Positions 33,254 through 45,528 of a DNA stretch of 64,000 bases are shown here, one piece after another. Below the pieces are notes generated by a model. It searched no databases, was not told the origin of the DNA, and saw only the letters and a list, made by a program, of their open reading frames with translations. Source of the DNA: Verrucomicrobiales bacterium (lineage in GTDB: Bacteria > Verrucomicrobiota > Verrucomicrobiia > Limisphaerales > UBA11320); the NCBI GenBank assembly GCA_016793885.1, contig JAEUHE010000151.1:1-64000 (forward strand), in the 5' to 3' direction. Position numbers and translations under genes: made by a program. Position 1 is the first letter of the stretch. Each line of letters starts with the position of its first letter.

Positions 33254-35652
33254 TTCGCGGGTGGGATGGCTTCCGCAGAAGACGTCCGCTTGAGGCCGGA
33301 GACTGTTTTTTTGGGCTGCACGATCCGAAGGATTCCTCCGCTGCCGACGGTCTGCACAATGGTTTCATCGCCTTCCTTGATGTGCACTTGGCACGCCAGG
33401 TTCTTATGAGAACCGGTAGGTATTTTGGGATCCAGGGTCACGTCGAACACGACTTCTTTATCTTCCTGGGTGATCTCTCGATCCTGGGTTTGGGCTTTGT
33501 CGGGCAGCCCCACTAGCCGGACCAATGCTTTGCCAGCAAAAGGCTCGCGTTGATCGAGGTCGCATTTCATCTGGAACGTTCGGCCAGGCTCGGTCACTAC
33601 GGTCGTGATCTTTCCGAGGATGAACGGCTCGCTGACGCGCAGAGGTGTGAGATCGGACGAGGCGTAGGCCGTTCCTCCCTTGTGCGGTGCAGAGCCTAGA
33701 ACCACGATCTTCCAGGTTGAAACCGGGGCATCCCCTTTTGCGGTGAGCGGGTAATCGACCGAAGTTTTCCCTTTGCCGATGGTGACCTCCGTTTCGGCGG
33801 TAACGCCGGGAGGATTCCAGAGCATTTTGATCGTGATGGGATCGTCGAAGCCTGGGCGTCGTACGGCCCCCACCTTGAGCTTCAGGTTTCCGGCCCGGAC
33901 CAGCGCTATGGAAGGGGGTTCCAAGGTGAGCTGGAAGGGTACCTCCTGGATGACGGCGACCGCCAGTTGATCGTTGAAGGTTCCGTAGTAGACCTGGTCG
34001 TTGTTGCCGCGCACCAATTCCAACGAATGCCGGAACGAGGATTGGAATCGGGGAACGGGTTTCGTCGGTCTGGCCACGGGACGAATGAGGCGGCCGGCCA
34101 GGCCTGCGTCAGGAGAGGCGGTAAACACCCAAGGCATGATGTCGACTCCGGAAGGCATCGACTCCGCTTGAACGGAGACGCCCGCGGGAAGATCAGGGAC
34201 TTCAAAGCTCAACTCTCCATTGAACGCGGAACGTTTGGCGCGGAGCAGCGTGGCCATGCGGTTGCCTCTGGGCACCGCAATGGACTGGCGTGTTTGCGTG
34301 TCGTTGCGCGCGACCTCCGGTATGCTGAGTTCTGCACGCGGCTCGGGCAGGCGGACTTCGACGCGGTAGGCGTAATCGGCCCCGCCGCTTCCGAGCTGAT
34401 CGTTAATCCGGAGGAAGTAGCGTCCGGTCTCTTCCGGTGTGAATTTCAGCACACTGTCCGGTCCGGCTCCATCGTCGTTGGAATCGAGGAGTTTGCCCTT
34501 GGCATCGTAAATCTGAAGGACCGAGTCGATGGGAGAGCGGAGGCGACGGCCGTAGACGGAGAGTTCCAGAGGCTGCTGTTTATTGGCGAGGAAGGAGAAC
34601 CAGTCCTGCTCGCCCGCCTTGGCCAGAATCCCATTCAATGCGAATGGAGGGGAGACCGGGGATGGGTTGGCGCTGGCCCGTTGATGATTGTCTCCGACTT
34701 CGAATACATTCGTGAGGTTGGCTAGACGGATTCGGTTGCCGGAGGGAGATCGCAATCCCTCTTGCTCGGCGAAGAGAGACGTTTCTCCGAGCGGCGAGGT
34801 GGGGAGGCTGAGGCGTTGCTTCCAGGGGCCGATGGGATCGCCAAGGAAAGTGAATTCGGCGCTCTCGCCCGGGGCTGCTCCCAGGGGGTAGACCAGCATG
34901 GGACGGGGGAACGAGCCCAAGTGCAGTCGATAGACAAAATCCTCCGCCCCGCCCCAGGATGAATCCCGAATCAGAACGGAGTAAAAGCCGTCGGCTGGGA
35001 TGAGGAGCGAGAGCACGGGATCCTGAAGCCGCAGCATCGAGTCGTCGCAAGTGGCCAAGGCTTTGCCATCGGGCGCGAGGATGGACAGATAAGCGTCGAA
35101 CAAGACCCTTCCAAGCTGGATCGCCTCGAGTTCGACCGAGAGACGCTGGCCCTTTTTCGCGGGGAATTTGAAGTAGTCGCTATCCTCGCTGGTGATGGTT
35201 CCCGAGAGTGTGCTGTTCAGCGGAACCATCTGGGCCTTGGCCGGTTCGTTATTGGGCTCGCTTTCCTTGATCGTCTGGAACGGCCCCACGAAGAAGGTGC
35301 GGATCTCACTCAGCCCCGAGAGAGTTCGCAGCCGGAGCTGATGCTCGCCCAGCGTGCAACTCGGCTCAATCGCGATCAAGGCCCGAACCTTCGTGCCTCC
35401 TTTGGCCTCCAGAGCCCGGACGGTGAGGCCTGGTGAGTAAAGCAGCAGCTCCTGGGCGTCCTCGAGTCGGGAGCCGTTCAACTGGACTTCGACCTCGGTG
35501 CCGGCCATGCCGCCGGGCGGGTTGAGCGAGGTGACCGAGGGTGAAACCGCGAGGACGGGTTGAGCGGCCAGCCAGCAGCCGAGCGCTCGCGTTAGCCAAT
35601 GTGTCGCGCGGCCGGCGACGCGGGGCCAAAAGGTTGTCAGTCGGTTACTCAC
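33250..35652 (-). CDS. Secreted protein with pre-peptidase C-terminal (PPC) domains
   Basis: 800 residues with a signal peptide (LTRALGCWLAAQPVLA). An IPT/TIG-like domain near 40-110 (SLNPPGGMAGTEVEVQLNG) is followed by two PPC domains: NEPAKAQMVPLNSTLSG with DSDYFKFPAKKGQRL, and AGEQDWFSFLANKQQPL with TGRYFLRINDQLG. PPC domains commonly flank exported enzymes and bind polysaccharide or assist export; no peptidase domain is seen here. The second half is beta-rich and unassigned. It lies between the DUF1501 and DUF1553 genes, 20 bases after the former and overlapping the latter by four bases. Confidence 0.85.
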   Translation of the reverse strand: MSNRLTTFWPRVAGRATHWLTRALGCWLAAQPVLAVSPSVTSLNPPGGMAGTEVEVQLNGSRLEDAQELLLYSPGLTVRALEAKGGTKVRALIAIEPSCTLGEHQLRLRTLSGLSEIRTFFVGPFQTIKESEPNNEPAKAQMVPLNSTLSGTITSEDSDYFKFPAKKGQRLSVELEAIQLGRVLFDAYLSILAPDGKALATCDDSMLRLQDPVLSLLIPADGFYSVLIRDSSWGGAEDFVYRLHLGSFPRPMLVYPLGAAPGESAEFTFLGDPIGPWKQRLSLPTSPLGETSLFAEQEGLRSPSGNRIRLANLTNVFEVGDNHQRASANPSPVSPPFALNGILAKAGEQDWFSFLANKQQPLELSVYGRRLRSPIDSVLQIYDAKGKLLDSNDDGAGPDSVLKFTPEETGRYFLRINDQLGSGGADYAYRVEVRLPEPRAELSIPEVARNDTQTRQSIAVPRGNRMATLLRAKRSAFNGELSFEVPDLPAGVSVQAESMPSGVDIMPWVFTASPDAGLAGRLIRPVARPTKPVPRFQSSFRHSLELVRGNNDQVYYGTFNDQLAVAVIQEVPFQLTLEPPSIALVRAGNLKLKVGAVRRPGFDDPITIKMLWNPPGVTAETEVTIGKGKTSVDYPLTAKGDAPVSTWKIVVLGSAPHKGGTAYASSDLTPLRVSEPFILGKITTVVTEPGRTFQMKCDLDQREPFAGKALVRLVGLPDKAQTQDREITQEDKEVVFDVTLDPKIPTGSHKNLACQVHIKEGDETIVQTVGSGGILRIVQPKKTVSGLKRTSSAEAIPPAK

Positions 35653-35672
35653 CTCGGGTGTGCAGGGAGAGA

Positions 35673-39153
<3,481 letters not shown>

Positions 39154-39161
39154 TTCCTCAC

Positions 39162-39178
39162 CCCGACTCCGAGTCGGG
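39162..39178 (+). terminator. Short hairpin after ligA
   Basis: CCCGACTC and GAGTCGGG are perfect inverted arms around one base, nine bases after the ligA stop. The stem is GC-rich, but the loop is formally too short and no U tract follows, so this is at best a weak terminator. Confidence 0.3.
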
Positions 39179-39185
39179 TTGATTG

Positions 39186-39277
39186 CTAGCAGGCCGGCAT
39201 CCAAAAAACCCGAGAACTTGACAGTAGCCCTGGCTGGCACCCTGCAGAACGATATTCCAAGTCCGACGGCCTGCTAG
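39186..39277. repeat. 92-bp stretch bounded by 11-bp inverted repeats
   Basis: CTAGCAGGCCG at 39186-39196 is the exact reverse complement of CGGCCTGCTAG at 39267-39277. The right arm overlaps the stop codon of the VanZ-like gene. The interior shows no gene. It could be a small miniature element or a regulatory stem between two convergent genes. Confidence 0.6.
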
Positions 39278-39759
39278 GGGGGGAATTCGGCCGCTCGGCG
39301 GCTTTTCACTCGGTTCCAGCCATAGCAGATCAGCACCCCCAGGAGAGCCCCGCAGGAATCCAGCGCGACATCCTGCCAGTGTCCGGTCCGCGAAGGCACG
39401 AACATCTGGTGGAGCTCATCGGAGGCGGCGTAGGTGGCGGCGCTAGCCCAAGCCACTGCGGCGACACGCCAGCTCCAAGGCGGAGTGGGGGCAGCAACCG
39501 AGTTTCGAGCTGCCGACAGCGCGCGCCAAAGCAGGATCGCTAGGATGGCGTATTCAGTGACATGGGCGCCCTTCCGGATCAAAAACACCACCTGCTCCAG
39601 GCCGGCTTTAGTAATGTCCGGGTAAAGCCAGCGTACGATCGGACCGATAAATCGGGAGGTGTTTCGGGAAGCTCCCATATCGCTGGATGCCCCAAAAATA
39701 ACGAGCATCCAGGCAGCCACCATCAACCAATGTTTAATCGAACCGCGAATCAGCGACAT
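39274..39759 (-). CDS. VanZ family membrane protein
   Basis: 161 residues with about four transmembrane helices. The VanZ pattern is visible: a short N-terminal helix, IRKGAHVTEYAILAILLW, and SDELHQMFVPSRTGHWQDVALDSCGALLG, with the conserved H-x-x-E-Y and D-E-x-H-Q-x-F. VanZ-like proteins are widespread with mostly unknown roles; the namesake confers teicoplanin resistance, which should not be assumed here. The gene is divergent from the secreted protein gene at 39855 and convergent with ligA. Confidence 0.9.
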   Translation of the reverse strand: MSLIRGSIKHWLMVAAWMLVIFGASSDMGASRNTSRFIGPIVRWLYPDITKAGLEQVVFLIRKGAHVTEYAILAILLWRALSAARNSVAAPTPPWSWRVAAVAWASAATYAASDELHQMFVPSRTGHWQDVALDSCGALLGVLICYGWNRVKSRRAAEFPP

Positions 39760-39854
39760 CTCAGGAGATCACATCAGACTCCGATCCCCTTGGAAAAGGA
39801 GAATTTCTCCATTGGCTTTCCCGAGCCTTTTCTGGCATTGAAAGGTTCTCATTC

Positions 39855-41618
39855 ATGAACACGAGTTCAAATTTTCTTTGTAGGCTCACTGTTGTAGCGG
39901 CGTGTGTGCTGAGCGCCTATGGATTGGCGCAGGCGCAGGAGGATTCGATTGTTTACCGACACCACTCGGTAGGCTCGAGTGGCTTTGCCGCCTTGGAGGG
40001 CGGCACGACCTTCAAGTCGATCTGGGCGATGTCTCAAACGGAAGAGGTCCGCAGGCAAGTGTATGCATCCCTGGGACGAGCATTGGCCAAGCAGTTCTCG
40101 GGGGCGGGCACCAATGACCTGGGGCCGCTCTTTGTCCCGCTGTTTAGCGATTTGGTTCAATTTGAATCGGTGGCCGACGTGCGCGGCCAGGACGGCAAGC
40201 TTGAGTGGACCGTGGCAGTGCGGCTGTCGGAGCCCCGCCAGAAGGCGTGGCAGGAGGCTTTCCAGCAGATTCTCACGCAGGCGAAGCTGCCAATTCCTTC
40301 TGTGGGCAAGCTGGAGGGCTATCCCGCTGGCCAAGCCAAGTTTTCCGAGCGGGAGTTCAGCTGGGTATCGGCTGGCGATTGGCTGGTGGCGGGGCTGGGG
40401 GTGGGGCTGGGGGTGGGACGGCCAGCCCAGCTCGGCACGATGATCTCGGGGATCAAAACCGCCGGTCGTCCGGTGGCGGCCCTGGCAGGACCCTGGATTA
40501 AGGTGAATGCCGATCTTTCCCGTTTGCGCCGTTCTTTTCCTCTCTTGCCCGAGTTCATTGGATCCAAGCTGGAGCTGACTATGGCTGGCAAAGGGGAGGG
40601 CGTGAGGACCGACGCCAAGCTCTTGTTTCCGGAGCCTCTCAATTGGCAGGCTGAGGAGTGGCAGATTCCTTTGAACAGCATTATGGACCCCGTGGTGGGA
40701 TTTTCGGCCGCGCGGGGCATTGAGCGTCTCCTGCGAAAAAACGACGAAGTGGGGCTTCTTCAGCTCCCTGCGTTTCCGAACCAAGCCTGCTCCTGGTCGG
40801 TAGCCAGCGTGCCTTACTTCACGTTCGTGGCGGCTCCGTTGACCGGGGTTAGCAACATCATGTGGAATGCCCTGCCGATGCTTCCGACCCTCATCACCAA
40901 CCACGGCAAGCTTTCGGGACAGCTGTTGTGGGTGACCAACAACACGCAAATTGTCTGGCAGGGATTGCCGATCATGACCCCGGTCGTGCGTCCTTTGTTC
41001 GATGGCGGACGGGAGTTTATCCAGGCGGGCATGATGCCTTTGCCCTCGCACGTGCGCAAGCCACCCGAGGAGCTCTTTCAGTTTACCAAGCGCGCCAATC
41101 TTGCTTGGTATGACTGGGAGATCACCGAGGAGCGGGTCAACGCATGGCGACGTATCTACATGCTCGGTCTGCTGGGTTTCCTGCGTGAGTCGCCGATGAC
41201 CAACGCCCCCACCCAGCGCCTTCTGGACCAGCTGGGGCAGGGCCGAAAGCTGGGCAATTCGATCAGCGAGTTGACAGTGACCGGGCCTTCCGAGCTGAGC
41301 TTCCTCCGACATTCACAGGTTGGCCTCACCGGCTTGGAGATTGTCAGCATTCTGCGCTGGATCGACTCGTCGAATTTTCCGTTCACTTGGGAATCCACTC
41401 CCTTCATGGATTTCAAGAAGAACTCGGCCCTGCGGAAAGCCAGCCGCACCAACGCGGGTCCTCGGCAAGTGACGCCGATGCCTCCCAGCCGCCAGGTGCC
41501 ATCCAAGCCCGCGCCGGGCGCCGCTACCGGGGCGAAGCCGAGCGGTGGTGCCTCTTCGCTGAAGCTTCCGGCGCCCGCTCCCGCGAAGCCGGTGCAGCCA
41601 TCCGCCCCGAAACCTTAG
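39855..41618 (+). CDS. Secreted protein of unknown function
   Basis: 587 residues with a signal peptide (FLCRLTVVAACVLSAYGLAQAQ). I do not recognise the domain. The body holds a mixed alpha/beta region that reads as a DUF3352-like or related repeat protein at best (GSSGFAALEGGTTFKSIW, then GYPAGQAKFSEREFSWVSAG). The C-terminal 70 residues are Pro/Ala/Lys-rich and probably disordered. AAGG lies nine bases before the ATG. It ends ten bases before pdxJ, so the two are likely co-transcribed. A 481-codon frame runs antisense inside it but is Arg/His/Gln-rich and has no leader or domain; this plus-strand reading is the real one. Confidence 0.7.
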   Translation: MNTSSNFLCRLTVVAACVLSAYGLAQAQEDSIVYRHHSVGSSGFAALEGGTTFKSIWAMSQTEEVRRQVYASLGRALAKQFSGAGTNDLGPLFVPLFSDLVQFESVADVRGQDGKLEWTVAVRLSEPRQKAWQEAFQQILTQAKLPIPSVGKLEGYPAGQAKFSEREFSWVSAGDWLVAGLGVGLGVGRPAQLGTMISGIKTAGRPVAALAGPWIKVNADLSRLRRSFPLLPEFIGSKLELTMAGKGEGVRTDAKLLFPEPLNWQAEEWQIPLNSIMDPVVGFSAARGIERLLRKNDEVGLLQLPAFPNQACSWSVASVPYFTFVAAPLTGVSNIMWNALPMLPTLITNHGKLSGQLLWVTNNTQIVWQGLPIMTPVVRPLFDGGREFIQAGMMPLPSHVRKPPEELFQFTKRANLAWYDWEITEERVNAWRRIYMLGLLGFLRESPMTNAPTQRLLDQLGQGRKLGNSISELTVTGPSELSFLRHSQVGLTGLEIVSILRWIDSSNFPFTWESTPFMDFKKNSALRKASRTNAGPRQVTPMPPSRQVPSKPAPGAATGAKPSGGASSLKLPAPAPAKPVQPSAPKP

Positions 41619-41628
41619 GTCATTCCGC

Positions 41629-42375
41629 ATGCTCAAGCTAGGTGTCAACATAGACCACGCCGCCACGCTGCGCGAGGCGCGGTATCGGGGCAAGCCAGGC
41701 GGTGAACCGGATCCCGTGGCGGCCGCGCTTCAGGCGGAAGCGGCGGGAGCCCAGGGCATCACGGCCCACCTACGCGAGGATCGGCGTCACCTGCAGGATC
41801 GGGACCTGATCCGACTGCGACAAGAAATCACGACGCGGCTTAACCTCGAGATGGCGAACACTCCGGAGATGGTCGGGATCGCCCTGAAGGTAAAACCCGA
41901 CATTGTCTGCATCGTCCCTGAAAAACGGCAGGAGATCACCACGGAAGGCGGGCTGGATGTGCTGGGGCAGGCGGAGTTGCTTCGCGAGAGCATTGCCCGG
42001 ATCAAGGATGCCGGCATTGAGGTGAGCCTCTTCATCGCTCCGGATCCGGAGCAGGTCGAGGCCTCCGCGCGAGTCGGGGCGCAGTTCATCGAGCTTCACA
42101 CTGGCAGTTATGGTGAAGGTTTTGCGGATCGGACCGTGAGAGAGCGCGAGCTTGTTCGTCTGGTGGAATCAGCTCGTCTGGCGAAACGCGTGGGCTTGAG
42201 AGTCAATGCGGGACATGGCCTGAATGTTCCCAACATCCCCGCTTTGTTCGTAGTTCCCTACTTGGAGGAGCTCAACATAGGACACAGCATCCTCAGCCGC
42301 TCCATTTTTATCGGAATGACGGCGGCCGTTCACGAGATACTCGAAGCGATGAAGGGCTACCCCGACGGTCGTTGA
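41629..42375 (+). CDS. pdxJ: Pyridoxine 5'-phosphate synthase PdxJ
   Basis: 248 residues, full length. It condenses 1-deoxyxylulose 5-phosphate with 3-amino-2-oxopropyl phosphate in the last step of the DXP-dependent vitamin B6 pathway. A TIM barrel with the family landmarks: LGVNIDHAATLREARY at the N terminus, GITAHLREDRRHLQD, VCIVPEKRQEITTEGGLDV, IELHTGSYGE and NAGHGLNVPN. The gene follows the secreted protein gene by ten bases and is convergent with the TauE/SafE-like gene. pdxA is not in the window. Confidence 0.97.
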   Translation: MLKLGVNIDHAATLREARYRGKPGGEPDPVAAALQAEAAGAQGITAHLREDRRHLQDRDLIRLRQEITTRLNLEMANTPEMVGIALKVKPDIVCIVPEKRQEITTEGGLDVLGQAELLRESIARIKDAGIEVSLFIAPDPEQVEASARVGAQFIELHTGSYGEGFADRTVRERELVRLVESARLAKRVGLRVNAGHGLNVPNIPALFVVPYLEELNIGHSILSRSIFIGMTAAVHEILEAMKGYPDGR

Positions 42376-42392
42376 GACCAGGCGCGGCGGGT

Positions 42393-42830
42393 TCACCCGT
42401 GCTTGGCGGTCGCCGCGGCTGCCGTTGGGCTGGACGGCTTAGCCGGCGGGCTCTTGGAGAACGTGATCTGGAGGCCGGCGAGAATGATCAGGAGTCCGAA
42501 CAGGCGCTTCAGGGTATCGGCATCGACATGATGTTTGGCGATCCAGGCTCCGAGGTAGCTTCCGAGAATCGCGGTTGGAGCGAGCCATAGAACCACCTGC
42601 CAGTGAACGTTGGAAACCTGTGCGTCGGAGTGGTGATGCTTGAAAGTGCCGACGATCGCGGTGGGGATGATCACTGCCAGGGATGTGCCAATGGCCTGTT
42701 TGATGTCGCGGATCGGCGGACTGAGCAGATAAAGCATCGCGGGCACCATCACAATTCCGCCTCCCACTCCAAACATCCCACTCGTAATGCCGCTGGCGAG
42801 TCCGATCAATGCTGAGATGAGAATTGTCAT
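42393..42830 (-). CDS. Half-size TauE/SafE family membrane protein
   Basis: 145 residues, about half the usual length of the family. The first half of the repeat is present: LIGLASGITSGMFGVGGGIVMVPAML with the glycine-rich motif G-x-G-G-G, followed by IGTSLAVIIPTAIVGTFKHH and a further helix pair (ILGSYLGAWIA, RLFGLLIILAGLQI). It should export small sulfur-containing or other organic anions. The C-terminal 25 residues are low complexity. Half-size members are known and could act as dimers, so this need not be a fragment. Confidence 0.83.
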   Translation of the reverse strand: MTILISALIGLASGITSGMFGVGGGIVMVPAMLYLLSPPIRDIKQAIGTSLAVIIPTAIVGTFKHHHSDAQVSNVHWQVVLWLAPTAILGSYLGAWIAKHHVDADTLKRLFGLLIILAGLQITFSKSPPAKPSSPTAAAATAKHG

Positions 42831-42873
42831 GGCTAAGCGTTCGCGGTTGGGGGTGGCGTGCGAATGAGTTGGG

Positions 42874-44559
42874 CTAAGTTAGGGTCGGGGGATTGAGGCC
42901 GGCCGCTGGGTGCCGTCTGGATCGGATCCAGACTGGCAATCCGATCGTCATCACCAGAAGTGTGCAGCTCCAGCTGAAGACCTCTCCATGTTTGCGATAG
43001 AAGGTCCAGGACTCCTTGGGAGCATGGTGGAGCGGCACCGTGAAGTGTTTGACTCCCTCTCCATAGGGGCTGATCCCGGACTCAAATTCGGAGCCAAAGA
43101 GACGTCCCCGAGCGTCGACCCAGCAGGTGATGCCATTGTTGCTGCAGCGGACCAGGGGGATGCCGTTCTCAATTGCTCGAAACGCCGCGCTCGTGGTGTG
43201 CTGCCATTGCTGAGCGCTCTCTCCGAACCATCCGTCGTTGGTAATATTCAACAAGAACTGGCAGTCCTCCTGAGCCTGATCGCGGACCACCCTGGCAAAC
43301 ATATCCTCGAAGCAGATCAGGGGACTGAAGCGCAAACGCCGCGGGGGGATTTCGAAGCTGACGCGCTCCTCGCCGGCGCTGAAACCGCCGGTGATGGGGG
43401 TGAACCAGCGGAGGAAGGGCAACCATTTAACGAGCGGCACGTATTCGCCGAAGATCACGAGCTGTCTTTTGGCGTAGTGGGCCGCCAGTTCACCCGTTGG
43501 ACTCAGCAGAAACGCACTGTTGTAGTAATTCGTCGCCTGGACCGGGGCGGTCACCGGGGTAAGGCTGATGTCGTCACTCCCGAACACCATCCACGTGGAG
43601 GTATTGGTGAGCAGCCGAGTCAGTCCCAAGTAGAGTTCCGCCTCGAACCGGATGGGATAGGGCAGGGCGGCTTCGGGCCAGACCAGCAGATCAGGTTTTT
43701 CCGTCATGGCACCGCGGGAGAGCTCGAATAATTTGGAGAGCCGCTGGCTGCTGGCGTTCTCGTCCCAAATCATGGTCTGCGGGATGCTGGGCTGGACCAA
43801 GGCGACTCGGAGTTCCTGGTCGGCCGCGGAGGTGGCGTGGAGCTGCTTCCAGCCATACGCTGCGACCAGGAACACCGCCGTCATGGGAACGGCGAGCTCA
43901 CGTTGCCAGGCGAGGCGTTTAGAGGGCGCCTTGGCGATCTCGCTCGCGGTGAGCCAGAGGGCGACGGACCCCCAGACGATGAGGAACGAAACTCCTGAGA
44001 CCCCTGTGAACGCAGCGATCTGAGTGAGGAGCAGGAGCGAAGAGTGTGATGCCCCGAGCAGGTTCCAGGGGAATCCGGTGAAGAGATGGCTTTGGACCGT
44101 TTCCCCAGCCACCCAGGCCAGGGCGCAAAACAAAGCCCAAGTGCTCCGCTGGGCCCAGGTGGTTTCCTGTCCGGATTCGAACCGAAAGCTCAGGTGTGGA
44201 CTGTCGGTGGAAGGCGGGGTCTCTCCCGGAAAGAGCCGCCAGCACAGCCATGCCCAGCTCGCGCAGTAAAGACCGAGGTAGGCGCATAGCGAGATCCAAC
44301 CCAGAATCGGAAAGAAATCCACCGGCATGTAGAGCAGCCAGTGCAATCCGGCGAGCGCGTGGACCACGCCGGCTGTGTATCCCAATCGGAAGCGAGTTCG
44401 AGAGGTGCAGCCGGAACCCGCCAGCAGAATCATCCCGGGAGCGATCCAGGCGAAGCCCGCCACGTTCCAGCGTGGAAACGCCATGGCCCACAGCAAGCCG
44501 GCGGCTGCCGCGATGACATAGCGCAGGATTAGGGGGCGTCGAGCAAGTCCACGTTGCAC
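42874..44559 (-). CDS. lnt: Apolipoprotein N-acyltransferase
   Basis: About 561 residues from the GTG at 44559; a TTG at 44595 would add 12. It transfers an acyl chain to the N-terminal cysteine of lipoproteins in the inner membrane. The N-terminal half has about six to eight transmembrane helices ([20 protein letters not shown] is the family opening). The nitrilase-like domain holds the Glu-Lys-Cys triad: Glu in [10 protein letters not shown], Lys in [14 protein letters not shown] and Cys in LICFEDMF. The active-site loops [10 protein letters not shown]-like segment reads [11 protein letters not shown]. The presence of a lipoprotein gene at 27828 fits. Divergent from the ThuA-like gene. Confidence 0.95.
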   Translation of the reverse strand: MQRGLARRPLILRYVIAAAAGLLWAMAFPRWNVAGFAWIAPGMILLAGSGCTSRTRFRLGYTAGVVHALAGLHWLLYMPVDFFPILGWISLCAYLGLYCASWAWLCWRLFPGETPPSTDSPHLSFRFESGQETTWAQRSTWALFCALAWVAGETVQSHLFTGFPWNLLGASHSSLLLLTQIAAFTGVSGVSFLIVWGSVALWLTASEIAKAPSKRLAWQRELAVPMTAVFLVAAYGWKQLHATSAADQELRVALVQPSIPQTMIWDENASSQRLSKLFELSRGAMTEKPDLLVWPEAALPYPIRFEAELYLGLTRLLTNTSTWMVFGSDDISLTPVTAPVQATNYYNSAFLLSPTGELAAHYAKRQLVIFGEYVPLVKWLPFLRWFTPITGGFSAGEERVSFEIPPRRLRFSPLICFEDMFARVVRDQAQEDCQFLLNITNDGWFGESAQQWQHTTSAAFRAIENGIPLVRCSNNGITCWVDARGRLFGSEFESGISPYGEGVKHFTVPLHHAPKESWTFYRKHGEVFSWSCTLLVMTIGLPVWIRSRRHPAAGLNPPTLT

Positions 44560-44658
44560 TCGTTGATTATCACCCAGGCTGCCGGACGTAGGCAATCAGT
44601 TGTTCGTTGCGCCTACCTTGGAGTTGACTCGCGCTGGGGGATGGTTCATTTCAGGGGC

Positions 44659-45441
44659 ATGAACCCGAGTCTCCGTGTGCGTGTCTGGAATGAATATGTC
44701 CACGAGCGCGAAAATGCTGCGGTCGCGGCGATCTATCCGCAAGGCATCCATGAGACCCTGGCTGGATTTCTGCGGGAAGTGCCGGACTTCCAGGTTTCCA
44801 CGGCTGTTCTGGAAGAGCCGGAACATGGGCTGTCTGAATCGATTCTTCACCAGACTGATGTTTTGCTGTGGTGGGGGCATGCCGCCCATGATCGTGTGTC
44901 CGATGAGGTGGTGGCCCGGGTGCAGGAGCGGGTGATCCAAGGCATGGGTCTCGTAGTTCTCCACTCAGGGCACAATTCCAAGATCTTTAAGCGTTTGATG
45001 GGGACCAGCTGCATGCTTTGCTGGCGGGAGGCGGGAGAGCGGGAGCGTGTGTGGGTTGCTCAGCCTGGGCATCCGGTCGCCGAGGGAATTGGGGACTGCA
45101 TTGAGCTCGAGCAGTCGGAGATGTATGGCGAGCCTTTCGGAATCCCCACTCCTGATGAACAGGTTTTCATTTCCTGGTTTGAAGGAGGAGAGGTCTTCCG
45201 GAGCGGCTGTTGTTGGACCCGCGGGAGCGGACGCATCTTCTATTTTAGTCCGGGACACGAAGCTTACCCCATCTACCATCACCCGATGATTCAGCGGGTG
45301 ATCAGCAACGGGGTGCGCTGGGTTCGTCCGTCGGGCCGTCCGGCCAATGTGCCGCGCCACGTGCCGATCGAAGCAGCTCGCGAGCCTCTGGTTTCCAGGG
45401 GGCCGCGCCTCCATGACCCCAGCGGTCGCCTCGAGCACTAA
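44659..45441 (+). CDS. ThuA-like domain protein
   Basis: 260 residues from the ATG at 44659 (an in-frame ATG at 44641 is possible). It has the class-I glutamine-amidotransferase-like fold of Thu[21 protein letters not shown] at the N terminus, [38 protein letters not shown] and [20 protein letters not shown]. The His-rich stretches are typical. ThuA belongs to trehalose utilisation in rhizobia, but most members in this phylum are of unknown substrate, often next to dehydrogenases and glycosidases. Here it is followed by a secreted DUF4832 protein and preceded divergently by lnt. Confidence 0.88.
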   Translation: MNPSLRVRVWNEYVHERENAAVAAIYPQGIHETLAGFLREVPDFQVSTAVLEEPEHGLSESILHQTDVLLWWGHAAHDRVSDEVVARVQERVIQGMGLVVLHSGHNSKIFKRLMGTSCMLCWREAGERERVWVAQPGHPVAEGIGDCIELEQSEMYGEPFGIPTPDEQVFISWFEGGEVFRSGCCWTRGSGRIFYFSPGHEAYPIYHHPMIQRVISNGVRWVRPSGRPANVPRHVPIEAAREPLVSRGPRLHDPSGRLEH

Positions 45442-45528
45442 CTCAGCCTCGAGTGAGTGACACCTATTCCTGCTCCTTGACGTGAAGGAAGCTTGACGTC
45501 GAAGTCTGGGCCGTTGAGGGTTTGCTAA

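Noticed and set aside
33967-34725. A 252-codon plus-strand frame
   Set aside because: Antisense to the PPC protein gene, which has clear domains and lies in an operon.
39867-41312. A 481-codon antisense frame
   Set aside because: Opposite to the secreted protein gene at 39855, which has signal peptide, ribosome-binding site and operon context. The antisense product is rich in Arg, His and Gln and has no recognisable domain.
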